Positions 22,682 to 32,770 of a stretch of 64,000 bases of DNA are shown in pieces. How positions within the stretch are numbered: position 1 is the first letter of the stretch; each line of letters starts with the position of its first letter. The position numbers were made by a program, and so were the translations under genes. The stretch is from Corallium rubrum. Taxonomy: Eukaryota; Cnidaria; Anthozoa; Scleralcyonacea; Coralliidae. The notes under the pieces were generated by a model. It was not told the DNA's origin, did not search any database, and saw only the letters and a program-made list of their open reading frames with translations. Location of the stretch: positions 39,588,559-39,652,558 of the forward strand of contig OZ035998.1 of assembly GCA_964035015.1 (NCBI GenBank), written 5' to 3'.

Positions 22682-22897
22682 TGTCATTGTTGGACACTCC
22701 AACACTCTCTTTGTTTACATTTATTGTTGCGCCACCCATCTACAAAGGGGTCAGCGGTAAGAAAGACGTTGTACAAACAATCGAACACGAGGTCATCATA
22801 TGTTTTATTTTTTGTTTTATTGTACTATTTCATTAAAGAACCAGTTATCAGGGATTGTACATTTATTTTACAAGTAGTCAAATGTCCGTCCATGACA
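22682..22897 (+). repeat. BEL/Pao 1 3' LTR
   Basis: 216 bp, preceded by the purine tract TCGAAAGGTGGGGAGCA. Outside the 52-bp insertion it differs from the 5' LTR at about four sites, all transitions and mostly CpG to TpG/CpA. Confidence 0.88.
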
Positions 22898-25800
22898 ATT
22901 ACTTCTTACTTCCTTCGGCCTCGGCCGAGATGACTTTGAACAACTCCTTTCCAGACAATTCGATCCATCATTGCAGAGCCAAGGTCTTCGTATGGAATGT
23001 CATTGTCCCTGCTTAATACGTCTGGGTAAGTCAAGGGACGTCTTCCTCGTTTGTGGTATGGAAGTTTCCACAGCAGAAGGTCTGATATAATTTCCTCCTT
23101 TGCTCTATGACAGTGTCCGGCCAATCGATTTCTTCTCATTCGAACTGTTTGTGAGATAGGTGGAATATCCTTGTAGATTTCTTCTAGTGTCGGGTGATCT
23201 TCCAGCTCAGGTTTTGAACCCTCATTAACAGTCGTGTGTGTTCCATCAAGACGTTTTTCAAGTTCACGTTTCATTGTCCATGTCTCACAGCCGTATAGTA
23301 GGATACTTTCTACACACGCTCTGAAGAAGACTATCTTTATCTTATTGGCGATGTTTGATTGCCATATTTGGTGTAGTTTGTTGCATGCTGACCAAGCTTG
23401 TGCCTTTCGTATGAGGAAATCTTTCCTACTGTCTGCTACAAAGGAACCGAGATATTTAAAATCAGTAACTTCTTTGAGTGTAGTACCGTCCAGGGAGATG
23501 ATTGCTGGATGGTTTTCATCTTCATTGATTAGCAAGTATTTGGTTTTGTCACAGTTTAGGGCGAGACCAACTAGTTGTGCTGCATTTTCTAGTGATAGTA
23601 ACAGACTTTGCGCACTTTCAATTTGGTCAGCTGTCAAAGCGATATCATCTGCATAATCCAGGTCAGTAACATGTTTGCTAGGATATCTTGAAGATTTTCG
23701 CTGTTCAAACATAAGACCTTTGTCATTGGCTTTGTCCATGGATTGACGAAGAATGTAGTCAACAACGATGATAAAAAGGTATGGCGCAAGTGTATCTCCT
23801 TGTAGGATTCCAGATGTGGTGTTAAAGGCATCTGTAGGTCCATCAGATGTTACTATGAATGTGGATGGGTTGTCATACATTGTTTTGATGGCTTTGATGA
23901 AATTTTCTGGAATACCGTACATAGATAAAATATGTAGCATTGCTGATCTATTCACACTATCGAACGCTTTAGAGAAGTCAACAAACACGATGGATGCCTT
24001 TCTGTTTGCTATTCGTATTTCTTCGATTATCCTTCTCAAGGACAGAATTTGAGGGAGTGTTGATCTACCTTTCCTGAATCCGTTTTGATTTCTCCTAAGG
24101 ATAGGTTCCATGTACTTTGATAAACGGTTTAGCAGAAGAGAGTTGTAAATCTTGGAAGCAATGGCAGTTAATGTAATTCCACGATAGTTGTTAGGATTCT
24201 GTAGGTCACCCTTCTTGGCTATAGTGAACATGCATGACTTCGTGAAGGATGAAGGCTTATTACCTTTGAATGTTTCGTTGCAGAAGTGGAGAAGATCGTT
24301 ATGAAAAAGTGGGTGCTTCCAGATCATCGCAGGAATGTTGTCTGGTCCAGCCGATTTCTGGTTACGAACTTTTGCTAGGCAAGTTTTCAATTCCTTCATT
24401 GTAAATGGTTCTGTGTCAATTGGTAGAAGGTCAGATACTCTTTGGTTGTAGAATTCATCTGTAATGTCTACTTCATTGTTTTCCTCATTGCCGAGCAGGC
24501 CTTTGAAATGGTTATACTATTTCTTCAATCTTTCGTCTTTTGTGTTGCCTTTAATGCGCGACATGGGAGTGCTCTTCTTATTGGTAATTTCTCGTAAAGT
24601 TTCCCAAGCGGATGCATGGCGTCTTTCTATGTGCAACTTTTCAATGTCTTCAGTTTTGGATTCAAGATATTCTTCCATTTCTTTCTGGTAGATGTTGTCC
24701 AGGTTGTCTTTGGCTACTTGAAGCTTTTCGAGTGATTTGGTTGTGGGAGTCTGGCGGTTTACTTTCGCCGAAATTTCCAGTTCCTCTCTAGCTTTTGTAA
24801 CATCTTTGCTGCATGCTTTGTTGTTTTTCCTCTTTCTTTTCTTTGGAAGAGTGTTGAGTGCTATTTCTTTGTTTGCAGTTATCAGGTTTTCATACTTGTG
24901 GTCGCATGATGCTTCTGATGTTTGGTTCATCAGCACTTCATATCTGTTGTGAACTGCAACAGCATATTTCTCTGTCATTTCAGCATCATGGGCTACTGAT
25001 TTCCAATCAATTAGTTTCATTGGATCTTTCCGAAATGTTTTACTCTGGCGAAAACTGATCATGCATTAACAGGAGATAATTCTGTGATCTGAACAAATAC
25101 TTTCAAATGTGTTAAAAGCAGCACAGTCCTTGAAACTGTTGCGCCATTTCTTCCTCCCTAGAATGAAGTCTAGTTGTGCTTTGCTACCGTTCGGGTATGT
25201 AAAAGTCCATAGTTTGCTACGATGCTTCTGAAATCTGGTATTGATTGCGATCAGATTGAATTGATCCATGAAGTCACATAGTTGCTGACCGTTCCTGTTG
25301 GTTTCCAAACTATAATTGTAAAGTGCTTCCTCTGGCCCGATCCTTGCGTTGAAATCTCCAGCAACAAAAAGCATGTTGTGAGCCGGTATAGTTTCTAGTG
25401 TTTCATTCAAGGTATCGTAGAAAGATTTGATATCTATTTCTGATGAGACGTTGGTTGGGCTGTAACAGCATATAATCGAGGTGCATGGGTTCCCATCTAG
25501 TGTTAGTGATGTAATACGATCGCTTATGTTATTGATGTTAATGCAGCTATCCATGGCTCTTTTTGATAGAGCAAAGCCAACACCTCCTATAGTAGCATTG
25601 ATAGAGTTCTTGATTGCTGAGCTAGTTATCAGTGTGTTGCTGCCCAGTTGTTCCTTCAGGAGCATATCACTGTGGGTGATTCGGTGTTCCTGGATGCATA
25701 GAATGTCGATATTGTATTTAGATATGTAGAAATCAAGTTCTTGTTTCTTTATTTCTTTTGCTAAGGTTCTTGTGTTAAAGGTACTGACAATGAAAGGAGT

Positions 25801-26340
25801 TCTAAGTTTAATAAATTTATCTGCTTGACCTTTGGCAGCATCAGAGCTCATACTCCCTTGCGGGTTTAATACTAGTTCGTCATTAAGAATGGACGGGTCC
25901 ATATAAGCTGCTCTGGTTACAGATGGATCAGGGGCTTTAACCCTGGTGCTTCGAGTTATTCTATTCATCTTGTCGATTGCTGATTAGAAGAGGTGGGCGC
26001 AACTCCTACAACTTCCGCAGTTCTCTGCTAATCAGAGCTGGTGATCCATGCCGTTGTCACTACCATTGTGGTCATCCGCCATGCACCTTTGTGAGACGTA
26101 CCTAAATACCAGTTAGTTGGTGTTCGCTATGTCCCACAATCGACTTTGCCGCTGCCCAAAGCTTCACCGTAACCCTGGCTTGGGTGGCATCCGGGTGCTA
26201 TGCCGCACCAATCTGGCAACCCGTGTTTTGGTTGGGGACTGCTTATTCAGTATATTAACAGCTAACCTCCATATCTGAAGGCCGTTTCACTATCCACCAC
26301 CTGCGACCCCGTGGATGGGAGTTGTCTCTCCATACCACTA
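22898..26340 (-). mobile_element. RTE-like LINE, near full length
   Basis: A single reading frame from 25968 to 22906 on the minus strand encodes an AP-endonuclease followed by RT. The 3' end is a short AAGTAAGAAGTAAT tail that abuts the BEL/Pao LTR. The 5' UTR extends to about 26340, with a recognisable leader (GGTTGCCAGATTGG on the minus strand). The 5' end is approximate. Confidence 0.8.
22906..25968 (-). pseudogene. LINE endonuclease-reverse transcriptase
   Basis: About 1021 codons, one frame, two in-phase stops: a TAA near 25066 directly after SDHRIISC (end of the endonuclease) and a TAG near 24517 in the linker. The endonuclease has FNTRTL, IQEHR, VAGDFNARIG and the terminal SDH motif. 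RT motifs are NYRGITLT, FVDFSKAFDSVNR, SGILQGDTLAPYLF, LDYADDIALTAD and FKYLGSFV, followed by LLYGCETWT. The CETW segment and the single-ORF layout fit the RTE group. Nicking and target-primed reverse transcription would be its role. Apart from the two stops the frame is intact. Confidence 0.88.
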
Positions 26341-26682
26341 AAACAAACATAAAAATCACAGCCACACTTCTCAATATTAAAGTTATTATTGGAGAGCTAT
26401 TAACTTTAGTTTTGAAAAGCGGGTAGATTGTGGGCACTTGCTAGTTTGATTTAATATGGAATACTGGTCAGCAAATTTAAGTGTCAGAGTGTCACAGTGT
26501 GTAATTGCCCCAAATTCACCTAACAGAATTGCTTCGTTGTTCAGAGCTACTCGTCTAATTCAATAAATAATAACACATACGTGTGATTTCATCTTTGTAC
26601 TCAATGTTTGAAATGTTTTCAAAAAGTTTCTCCTCTTTTTTTCAAGCCGTAAAGGTAAGTGGAAAATCGACAAGAATACTTT
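26341..26682. other. AT-rich spacer
   Basis: No coding sequence or clear repeat seen between the LINE 5' end and repeat R1 copy 2. Confidence 0.4.
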
Positions 26683-26995
26683 AGTGGCTCTATACTGTGG
26701 CGGTTTTAATTCCATAAATTTTCACTTTCAGATGTTTTTCATGTCTTCTAAACAACAAAAATATTGTCACTTACCTTCTCTCAATCACTACTGGTTGTAG
26801 CGTGAAGATCGAGCGACTAGTTTTCGAGATATAGCGATTTTAGTGAAGCAACTCTGCTCCGTATTTCGCTACGGCAATCTCGTCCCCAGAGCCTGCGGTC
26901 CTTTTGCCCGATGGCTCCTTCCCGCTGGGCAAAAGGACCGCAGGCTCTGGGGACGAGATTGGCCCTTCTGCACAGTTCTTTATTCTGTGGTATTG
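26683..26995 (-). repeat. Interspersed repeat R1, copy 2, carrying a hairpin
   Basis: The reverse complement matches 9746-10020. Relative to copy 1 it contains the perfect hairpin 26876-26960. It ends about 70 bp upstream of the first exon of the M13 gene, so it may lie in the core promoter or 5' UTR region. Confidence 0.6.
26876..26960. repeat. Perfect 34-bp hairpin with 17-base loop
   Basis: 26876-26909 (AATCTCGTCCCCAGAGCCTG...) is the exact reverse complement of 26927-26960. The loop is GATGGCTCCTTCCCGCT. It is a small foldback element; the GC-rich stem stands out from its AT-rich surroundings. Confidence 0.9.
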
Positions 26996-27066
26996 GCTAT
27001 ATACTATTATACTCAGACTCTTGCACTGAACTGAATCCACTGATCAGTATTGAGTAAAGAACGACG

Positions 27067-27373
27067 ATGGCGCATATTCCTTTCGACAAGTTGGAAGACG
27101 ATCATTATTTTAAATCACAATCAAATCTCCTTCACGTTCTACGGAAACCAGCTAAAGTGCACGTGGTGCTGACCATATTGTTCATCTTGCTTCTAACTCT
27201 GTGCATTGTGTTCATTGCTCTTTATGCCAGAGAGAAAAGTGATACAAAATCGTCAATACCTTCGTTGAATAAAAAAGACAATGGTTCAGCTTCTGCTTCT
27301 CCAACTGCTCCCGTCACTCCGACTACTGCCACCAGAACTTGTCGAACTCCTTCCTGTGTCGTTAGTGCTGGTG
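27067..27373 (+). CDS. M13 metallopeptidase (neprilysin/ECE-like), exon 1
   Basis: The start ATG (AACGACGATGG) opens 102 codons plus one base, ending at the donor GGTG|GTAAGT. The protein is a type II membrane peptidase of the neprilysin / endothelin-converting-enzyme family, which cleaves small secreted peptides outside the cell. This exon gives a short cytoplasmic tail (MAHIPFDKLEDDHYF), a transmembrane helix at about residues 32-54, a Ser/Thr-rich linker shorter than in the 3726-4374 copy, and CRTPSCV, the conserved Cys start of the ectodomain. It joins in phase 1 to 36216. The family role is established knowledge; assignment here is by motif reading over six exons. Confidence 0.85.
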
Positions 27374-27480
27374 GTAAGTTAATGATATTTGTAGTATATT
27401 AAAACACAACTGATCCGCGCAGCTGTTGATCCTGGCATTAAATCACTGAAGAAACAGCCAACTCCATCTGGGGTCATATC

Positions 27481-27546
27481 AAATAATCCCTTAACAGTTG
27501 GAAATTTTCTTCCTATAAAAACTGTGCAACTGTTAAGGGATTATTT
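27481..27546. repeat. Perfect 20-bp hairpin in intron 1
   Basis: 27481-27500 (AAATAATCCCTTAACAGTTG) is exactly complementary to 27527-27546, with a 26-base loop. It is close to a transposase remnant, perhaps as the end of a small DNA element. Confidence 0.8.
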
Positions 27547-27623
27547 ACCATCCACTTACCAGGATACTTGTGCAGAGAGGGGGCTATATCATTTTGCCCA
27601 ACCAATGTTGCACCAAAACATTT

Positions 27624-27800
27624 GACATAGCTCGGGTCTATGCATTCATGTTGAATGGATTATTGGAGGGATGCGAAACTGGCACATCCTGTCACAGGTC
27701 TGGCCAATGAACCAGTATGACTTACTTAATCCTACATGGAAACTAATTGGCATTCTTGTCAACATGGGCCCACCTCTTGGTCTCCAAATCAACCAGGTTA
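27624..27800 (+). pseudogene. Fragment of a DDE-type (PIF/Harbinger-like) transposase C-terminus
   Basis: After one frame change near 27643 the + strand reads IHVEWIIGGMRNWHILSQVW and then a segment ending LVNMGPPLG. That arrangement (an HVE-IG-(M/L)-x-IL block, then a hydrophobic stretch ending N-x-x-PPL) matches the C-terminal end of DDE_Tnp_4 transposases as I remember them. Only about 55 residues remain and no Asp of the triad is visible, so it is an inactive relic. Confidence 0.45.
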
Positions 27801-27928
27801 ATTGGGGAATAAGACAAATCTCATTTAATTTATTACAATGAATGTAAATGAATATTATGTTTAAACTAAAAATGTTCATAAAAAGATTTAAATTGTTTAT
27901 TCAAGTATGCATAAATAGTAAACATTGA

Positions 27929-27931
<3 letters not shown>

Positions 27932-28012
<81 letters not shown>
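27932..28012. repeat. (TA)n microsatellite
   Basis: About 40 uninterrupted TA units, ending about 155 bp left of the Penelope-like insertion. Confidence 0.95.
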
Positions 28013-28018
<6 letters not shown>

Positions 28019-28449
28019 TATTATTATTGAATTTAATTTTATTAATTCCTATCATATAATTTATTAAATAATAAAATGTTTATATTATTATTAACATAAT
28101 ATATACATTATATACAATCAGTTTGCCATTATGCTTTATATTTACAATATTCTATATTTACTTTATATTTTAAAAAGCCCCATATTGAAAGAGACATGAG
28201 TTATTTCAAATTTTTATTAAAACTAACGTTTCGTTGCTAATCCTGCAACATCTTCAGAGTGAATAATTATTTACAAGGTTATCTCGACTTATATGCTAAT
28301 ATATTTACAATAACAGGAAATGAGTAACTGAGAGAGGGGTGGAAGTGACAGTTAATAAATTACAGTGTGAAGTAACAGGTATGATAGAATGTTTTCAGTT
28401 ATGTGTCAAGACAAGTATAGAAAAATATAAAGAAAAACGTGTGTATAAA

Positions 28450-29232
28450 TCAAAATAAGTTTAAAGGAAGAGAACTGATTTTAGCGTTGAGTGAAGGATT
28501 TAACTTATTAATAAGCAGACTTTCTCTAAGAAGGAGTTCAAAATTGGAAGAAGAAGAGCTCAGAATAGAAAAATCTGTTAAAGAAACAGGGTGGCCGGTT
28601 TTTTTGTGGTGTGCTAAAACTCCAGACCAGGAACTCAAAGAAAGAGGCTTTCCCGTGTAAGCCGAAACTCCCATGTGTTCAGAAGCACGCGTGTGTAAAT
28701 GGCGAATGGTTTCACCAACATACAATGACTCACAGTCATGACACTTAAATTTATAAACTACGCGTGATCTTAAAGCGAAAGGAATTTGATCTTTAAAACG
28801 GAAAAAACTTGAAAGGCGTCTAATAGGTTTAAAAACAACACGAAGTTGAATTTGTGGAAAAGCAGAAGCAAAGAGCTTAACGATTTGTTGGCGAATTTGA
28901 AGGGAGTGTTGACCGGTGAACGGAAGTGTAAATAAAATGATACGTTTGGGTGCTATGGTAATTTTAGACGCTGGGCAAAATATTTTTTCAAGAAATTTGC
29001 GAATACAACTATCTAAAAATTTGATAGGATAACCATTTTGAAGCATGATACTTTTAAATTTCTCTAGTTCTTCGTGAAAAATTGTGTAGGAGGAAGAAAT
29101 GTTAAAATAACGAAAAAGTAAAGTCATTACTAAGCCCTTTTTATACACAAGTGGTATGAAACTTTCAAAATTTGTGAAAAGCCCAGTAAACGTGGGTTTA
29201 CGATAAACGGAAGTTACAAATTTGCCATTCAA
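28450..29232 (-). pseudogene. Penelope-like RT/endonuclease fragment, inverted copy
   Basis: The 260 residues are identical to the last 260 of the + copy at 29294-30259, starting in the RT thumb region (LNGKFVTSVYRKPTFTG) and ending after the GIY-YIG domain. It has lost the YVDD box. The opening frame at the arm junction is accidental. Confidence 0.85.
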
Positions 29233-29293
29233 GCGTTGAATTTGGATGTCAAGAAAGGAAAGTGAGTTATTGTTTTCAATTTCATGTGTAAAT

Positions 29294-30259
29294 CCGCCTC
29301 AGTTTAAACCTCTGTACTATCGACGCTATGTTGACGACTCCTTTATTCTTTTTCGGTCTCGCGATCATATTTTACCTTTCCTTAATTACTTGAATTCTCA
29401 ACATCCCAGTATCCAATTTACACATGAAATTGAAAACAATAACTCACTTTCCTTTCTTGACATCCAAATTCAACGCTTGAATGGCAAATTTGTAACTTCC
29501 GTTTATCGTAAACCCACGTTTACTGGGCTTTTCACAAATTTTGAAAGTTTCATACCACTTGTGTATAAAAAGGGCTTAGTAATGACTTTACTTTTTCGTT
29601 ATTTTAACATTTCTTCCTCCTACACAATTTTTCACGAAGAACTAGAGAAATTTAAAAGTATCATGCTTCAAAATGGTTATCCTATCAAATTTTTAGATAG
29701 TTGTATTCGCAAATTTCTTGAAAAAATATTTTGCCCAGCGTCTAAAATTACCATAGCACCCAAACGTATCATTTTATTTACACTTCCGTTCACCGGTCAA
29801 CACTCCCTTCAAATTCGCCAACAAATCGTTAAGCTCTTTGCTTCTGCTTTTCCACAAATTCAACTTCGTGTTGTTTTTAAACCTATTAGACGCCTTTCAA
29901 GTTTTTTCCGTTTTAAAGATCAAATTCCTTTCGCTTTAAGATCACGCGTAGTTTATAAATTTAAGTGTCATGACTGTGAGTCATTGTATGTTGGTGAAAC
30001 CATTCGCCATTTACACACGCGTGCTTCTGAACACATGGGAGTTTCGGCTTACACGGGAAAGCCTCTTTCTTTGAGTTCCTGGTCTGGAGTTTTAGCACAC
30101 CACAAAAAAACCGGCCACCCTGTTTCTTTAACAGATTTTTCTATTCTAAGCTCTTCTTCTTCCAATTTTGAACTCCTTCTTAGAGAAAGTCTGCTTATTA
30201 ATAAGTTAAATCCTTCACTTAACGCTAAAATCAGTTCTCTTCCTTTAAACTTATTTTGA
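29294..30259 (+). pseudogene. Penelope-like RT C-terminal part with GIY-YIG endonuclease
   Basis: The coding stretch begins within the RT palm, with YYRRYVDDSFILF as the catalytic YxDD box. It continues through SLSFLDIQIQRLNG and the YRKPTFTG block typical of Penelope-like RT. After a basic linker the GIY-YIG nuclease is marked by YKFKCHDCESLYVGETIR and HTRASEH. The N-terminal half of RT is missing, so this is a 5'-truncated copy. The upstream Met at 29246 lies in the opposite arm and is not a real start. The RT would copy RNA and the nuclease would nick the target in a full-length element. Confidence 0.88.
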
Positions 30260-30451
30260 TTTATACACACGTTTTTCTTTATATTTTTCTATACTTGTCT
30301 TGACACATAACTGAAAACATTCTATCATACCTGTTACTTCACACTGTAATTTATTAACTGTCACTTCCACCCCTCTCTCAGTTACTCATTTCCTGTTATT
30401 GTAAATATATTAGCATATAAGTCGAGATAACCTTGTAAATAATTATTCACT

Positions 30452-30490
30452 CTGAAGATGTTGCAGGATTAGCAACGAAACGTTAGTTTT
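30452..30490 (+). ncRNA. Hammerhead-ribozyme-like motif near the Penelope 3' end
   Basis: CTGAAGA (30452-30458) is followed by the hairpin GTTGC-AGGATTA-GCAAC, then GAAAC and a GTTA loop closed by GTT. This matches the conserved CUGANGA and GAAA boxes, helix II and a minimal 2-bp helix III. Published work describes hammerhead ribozymes in Penelope-like elements. One extra U sits after CUGAAGA and I could not pair helix I, so activity is doubtful. Copies also lie at 28219-28257 (minus) and 33156-33194 (plus). Confidence 0.4.
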
Positions 30491-31160
30491 AATAAAAATT
30501 TGAAATAACTCATGTCTCTTTCAATATGGGGCTTTTTAAAATTACATGCTGGGCTTTAATATTCCTGACAAGATTACGCTTTCCGCCTGGTTCGTCTATT
30601 GCTACTTTATATTTATTCTACTTTATACAATTTGCAATACCATGCAGGTAATTTCAGTATACAGATAAACTATAAAGTTCACTAGATAAATGTCAAATGA
30701 GTACTATTACAACAATTTGGGAGATTTTTTTAGGCTTACTAATGCCATTGTTGTAACTTAGATTTCAAATCCAAGAAGGCTTCATCAAACTGAATGAAAA
30801 AATGTGTGGCGACCATGGTCTAAAAAACCCTTAAAAACCCCTTTTATATTATGCACCTAGTGTTTTATTATTCCCAAATTAAGATAAAGCGATTGTACAT
30901 GATAACATATGATCAAATTGTATGATTTTAGTTGCAACAGAGTAGATACAGTTCAGGTTTAAAGACAGTGCTTTAAAATAAACAAATCATTCTCACCTCG
31001 AGTTGTCGACGACGGCACTTTGCACCTTCAATACCAGTTTTCTTTTCAAATTTTGAAAGTTAGCAGCTAAAATTTCTACAGGACCAAGTCACTCTTTTAC
31101 GAACCAGGCAAAAAATTAATTGTTTGTATATTTTTAACCACCAAAAATTTCAACTCAAAG

Positions 31161-31869
31161 CAGTGGTGCAACTACCTAGGCATCTGGGGGCCTGTGGGAT
31201 TGATTACTTGGGGGCCCCTTTCTGATTTAGTGACTGCGTTTCTAGGGGGTTCAGGGGCATGGTCCCCCAGAAAATTTTTGAATCTACGGTCTCTGAAATG
31301 GTATTTCCTGCACCTTAAGGGTACTTTTGAGCAAAATCTAATCACTCACACTCCGATTCAAAATCTGTTAAAGTGGGCAGATTATTTGAATAGATTCATA
31401 ACTGTATTCCATTCCGCATAGCCTGCGCGCAGACATTTTACCAATCTCCGCGGATTGGGTAAAATGTCAGTGCACACTGCACATCATTGCTGATAAGGGC
31501 ACTTCTTGCCAAAATGTTTGGGTGGTCACACCGCCCCTGTGTATAGGTGTCAAAGCATCCCCCCCCCCACACACACACAAGAGAAGATTTTCAGTGTAAG
31601 ACTCAAGACTGTCAGACAAAGTGGTGGGCCCTGAAGGTGCGACAAACCAATAGAAGGGTCGGGGAAAATGCTCCCCCAAGAAATTTTTGATTTTCTAATG
31701 CTCTGAAACACTATTTCCTGCATTTTGAGGGCAGTTATAACCATCAGAAAGGGGGCTTCTATGGAACCTACAGATCTCGTCGCAAAATGCTCGGGGCCCC
31801 TAATTAATTCCTTTTGCTCAGGGCCCGTGGGGGTTTACCCACCCTTCCCAATAGGTAGTTGCACCACTG
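31161..31869. mobile_element. hAT-type MITE, 709 bp
   Basis: The termini CAGTGGTGCAACTACCTA and their complement are flanked by ACTCAAAG (31153-31160) and ACTCAAAC (31870-31877), an 8-bp duplication with one mismatch. No transposase is present. The second copy at 33865-34562 is part of the gap-flanking duplication. Confidence 0.8.
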
Positions 31870-32570
31870 ACTCAAACGTTATACTGTAGTTTTCCTATTA
31901 CAAAATCGACTTTGTCTTGTTGTCATCCTCTGTCCCGCGCAGTTTGCCACCCAAAAATGGCGGATAAGGCCTGGTCACATAGTGTGAGAAAGTCTGAAAG
32001 TGAATTGTCCTCACACCAACAAATATTGACAGTTTAATGGTGGCAATTTTTGATAAACAAGGTTATCTGTGCTAATTTTGATATGAAAAATATTACGGAG
32101 TTTATTTTGGTAATATTATACAGTATAGTCTGTCCTTTAAAATCCATGATATCAAACATTTTCTGAAAGAGTTCTTTGTTTCCCTGATATGCTACTGCCA
32201 GCATTTGTTAATTGGTGCTTTGTACATATACAAAAAGCTAAACACCCTGTCAAGTTTATCAGACAGGGAGGGGGAGAAAGCTTTTAAATGATAAGGACAA
32301 AAATCAGGCTAGTTCTTTCCAGGAAGGCCCTGCCTGACTTTAGTGTTTAAGGTAAGCATAAGGTTACTCAAACAGCCAGGTTCATTCTGTGTAACTTGTA
32401 GCCATGGCTTTATAAATACAATCAAGTCCATTAACTGTGGTAAGAAAAGCGATTGCAAAATACCCCAATACCATAGCAGGTAGGGGAGGGGGTAAGGTGC
32501 CTGTCTCTGACTGTTCTAGCTCCTTGATCAATTTCTTAAAAGTTGGTGCATAAATTTGGCTTAAATTGAA

Positions 32571-32770
32571 NNNNNNNNNNNNNNNNNNNNNNNNNNNNNN
32601 NNNNNNNNNNNNNNNNNNNNNNNNNNNNNNNNNNNNNNNNNNNNNNNNNNNNNNNNNNNNNNNNNNNNNNNNNNNNNNNNNNNNNNNNNNNNNNNNNNNN
32701 NNNNNNNNNNNNNNNNNNNNNNNNNNNNNNNNNNNNNNNNNNNNNNNNNNNNNNNNNNNNNNNNNNNNNN
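32571..32770. other. Assembly gap (200 N)
   Basis: Exactly 200 undetermined bases, a size typical of an arbitrary scaffold gap. Confidence 1.

Larger units (their letters stand above)
16154..22897 (+). mobile_element. BEL/Pao LTR retrotransposon 1 (decayed)
   Basis: LTRs lie at 16154-16421 and 22682-22897 (TGTCATTG...TGACA). Coding order is Gag with DUF1759, zinc knuckles, protease, RT, RNase H, integrase and a DUF5641-type tail, which is the BEL/Pao order. Frameshifts, two in-frame stops and an inserted LINE fragment (20372-20925) disrupt it. The flanking five bases (ATAAA left, ATTAC right) do not match, so the target duplication is lost or the copy is recombinant. Confidence 0.9.
28167..30542. 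mobile_element. Penelope-like element as a perfect inverted repeat
   Basis: Arms 28167-29293 and 29416-30542 are each 1,127 bp and identical by eye when one is reverse-complemented; the 122-base centre (29294-29415) belongs to the + oriented copy. The + copy is 5'-truncated and encodes the end of the RT plus a GIY-YIG endonuclease; the minus copy is truncated further. Inverted partial copies are common in Penelope-like insertions, although a hairpin assembly artefact is possible. Confidence 0.85.
30067..32570 (+). repeat. 2.5-kb segment repeated on the other side of the gap (copy 1)
   Basis: Every base from 30067 to the gap start reappears at 32771-35263 in the same order, including the Penelope 3' end and the hAT MITE. 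The copies differ by a few substitutions and small indels, mainly in the C/CA tract near 31560. It is probably two alleles kept on both sides of an assembly gap. Confidence 0.85.

Noticed and set aside
29246-29293. Met at 29246 as the start of a Penelope protein.
   Set aside because: It lies in the inverted arm; the coding part of the + copy begins at the arm junction, so the Met is accidental.
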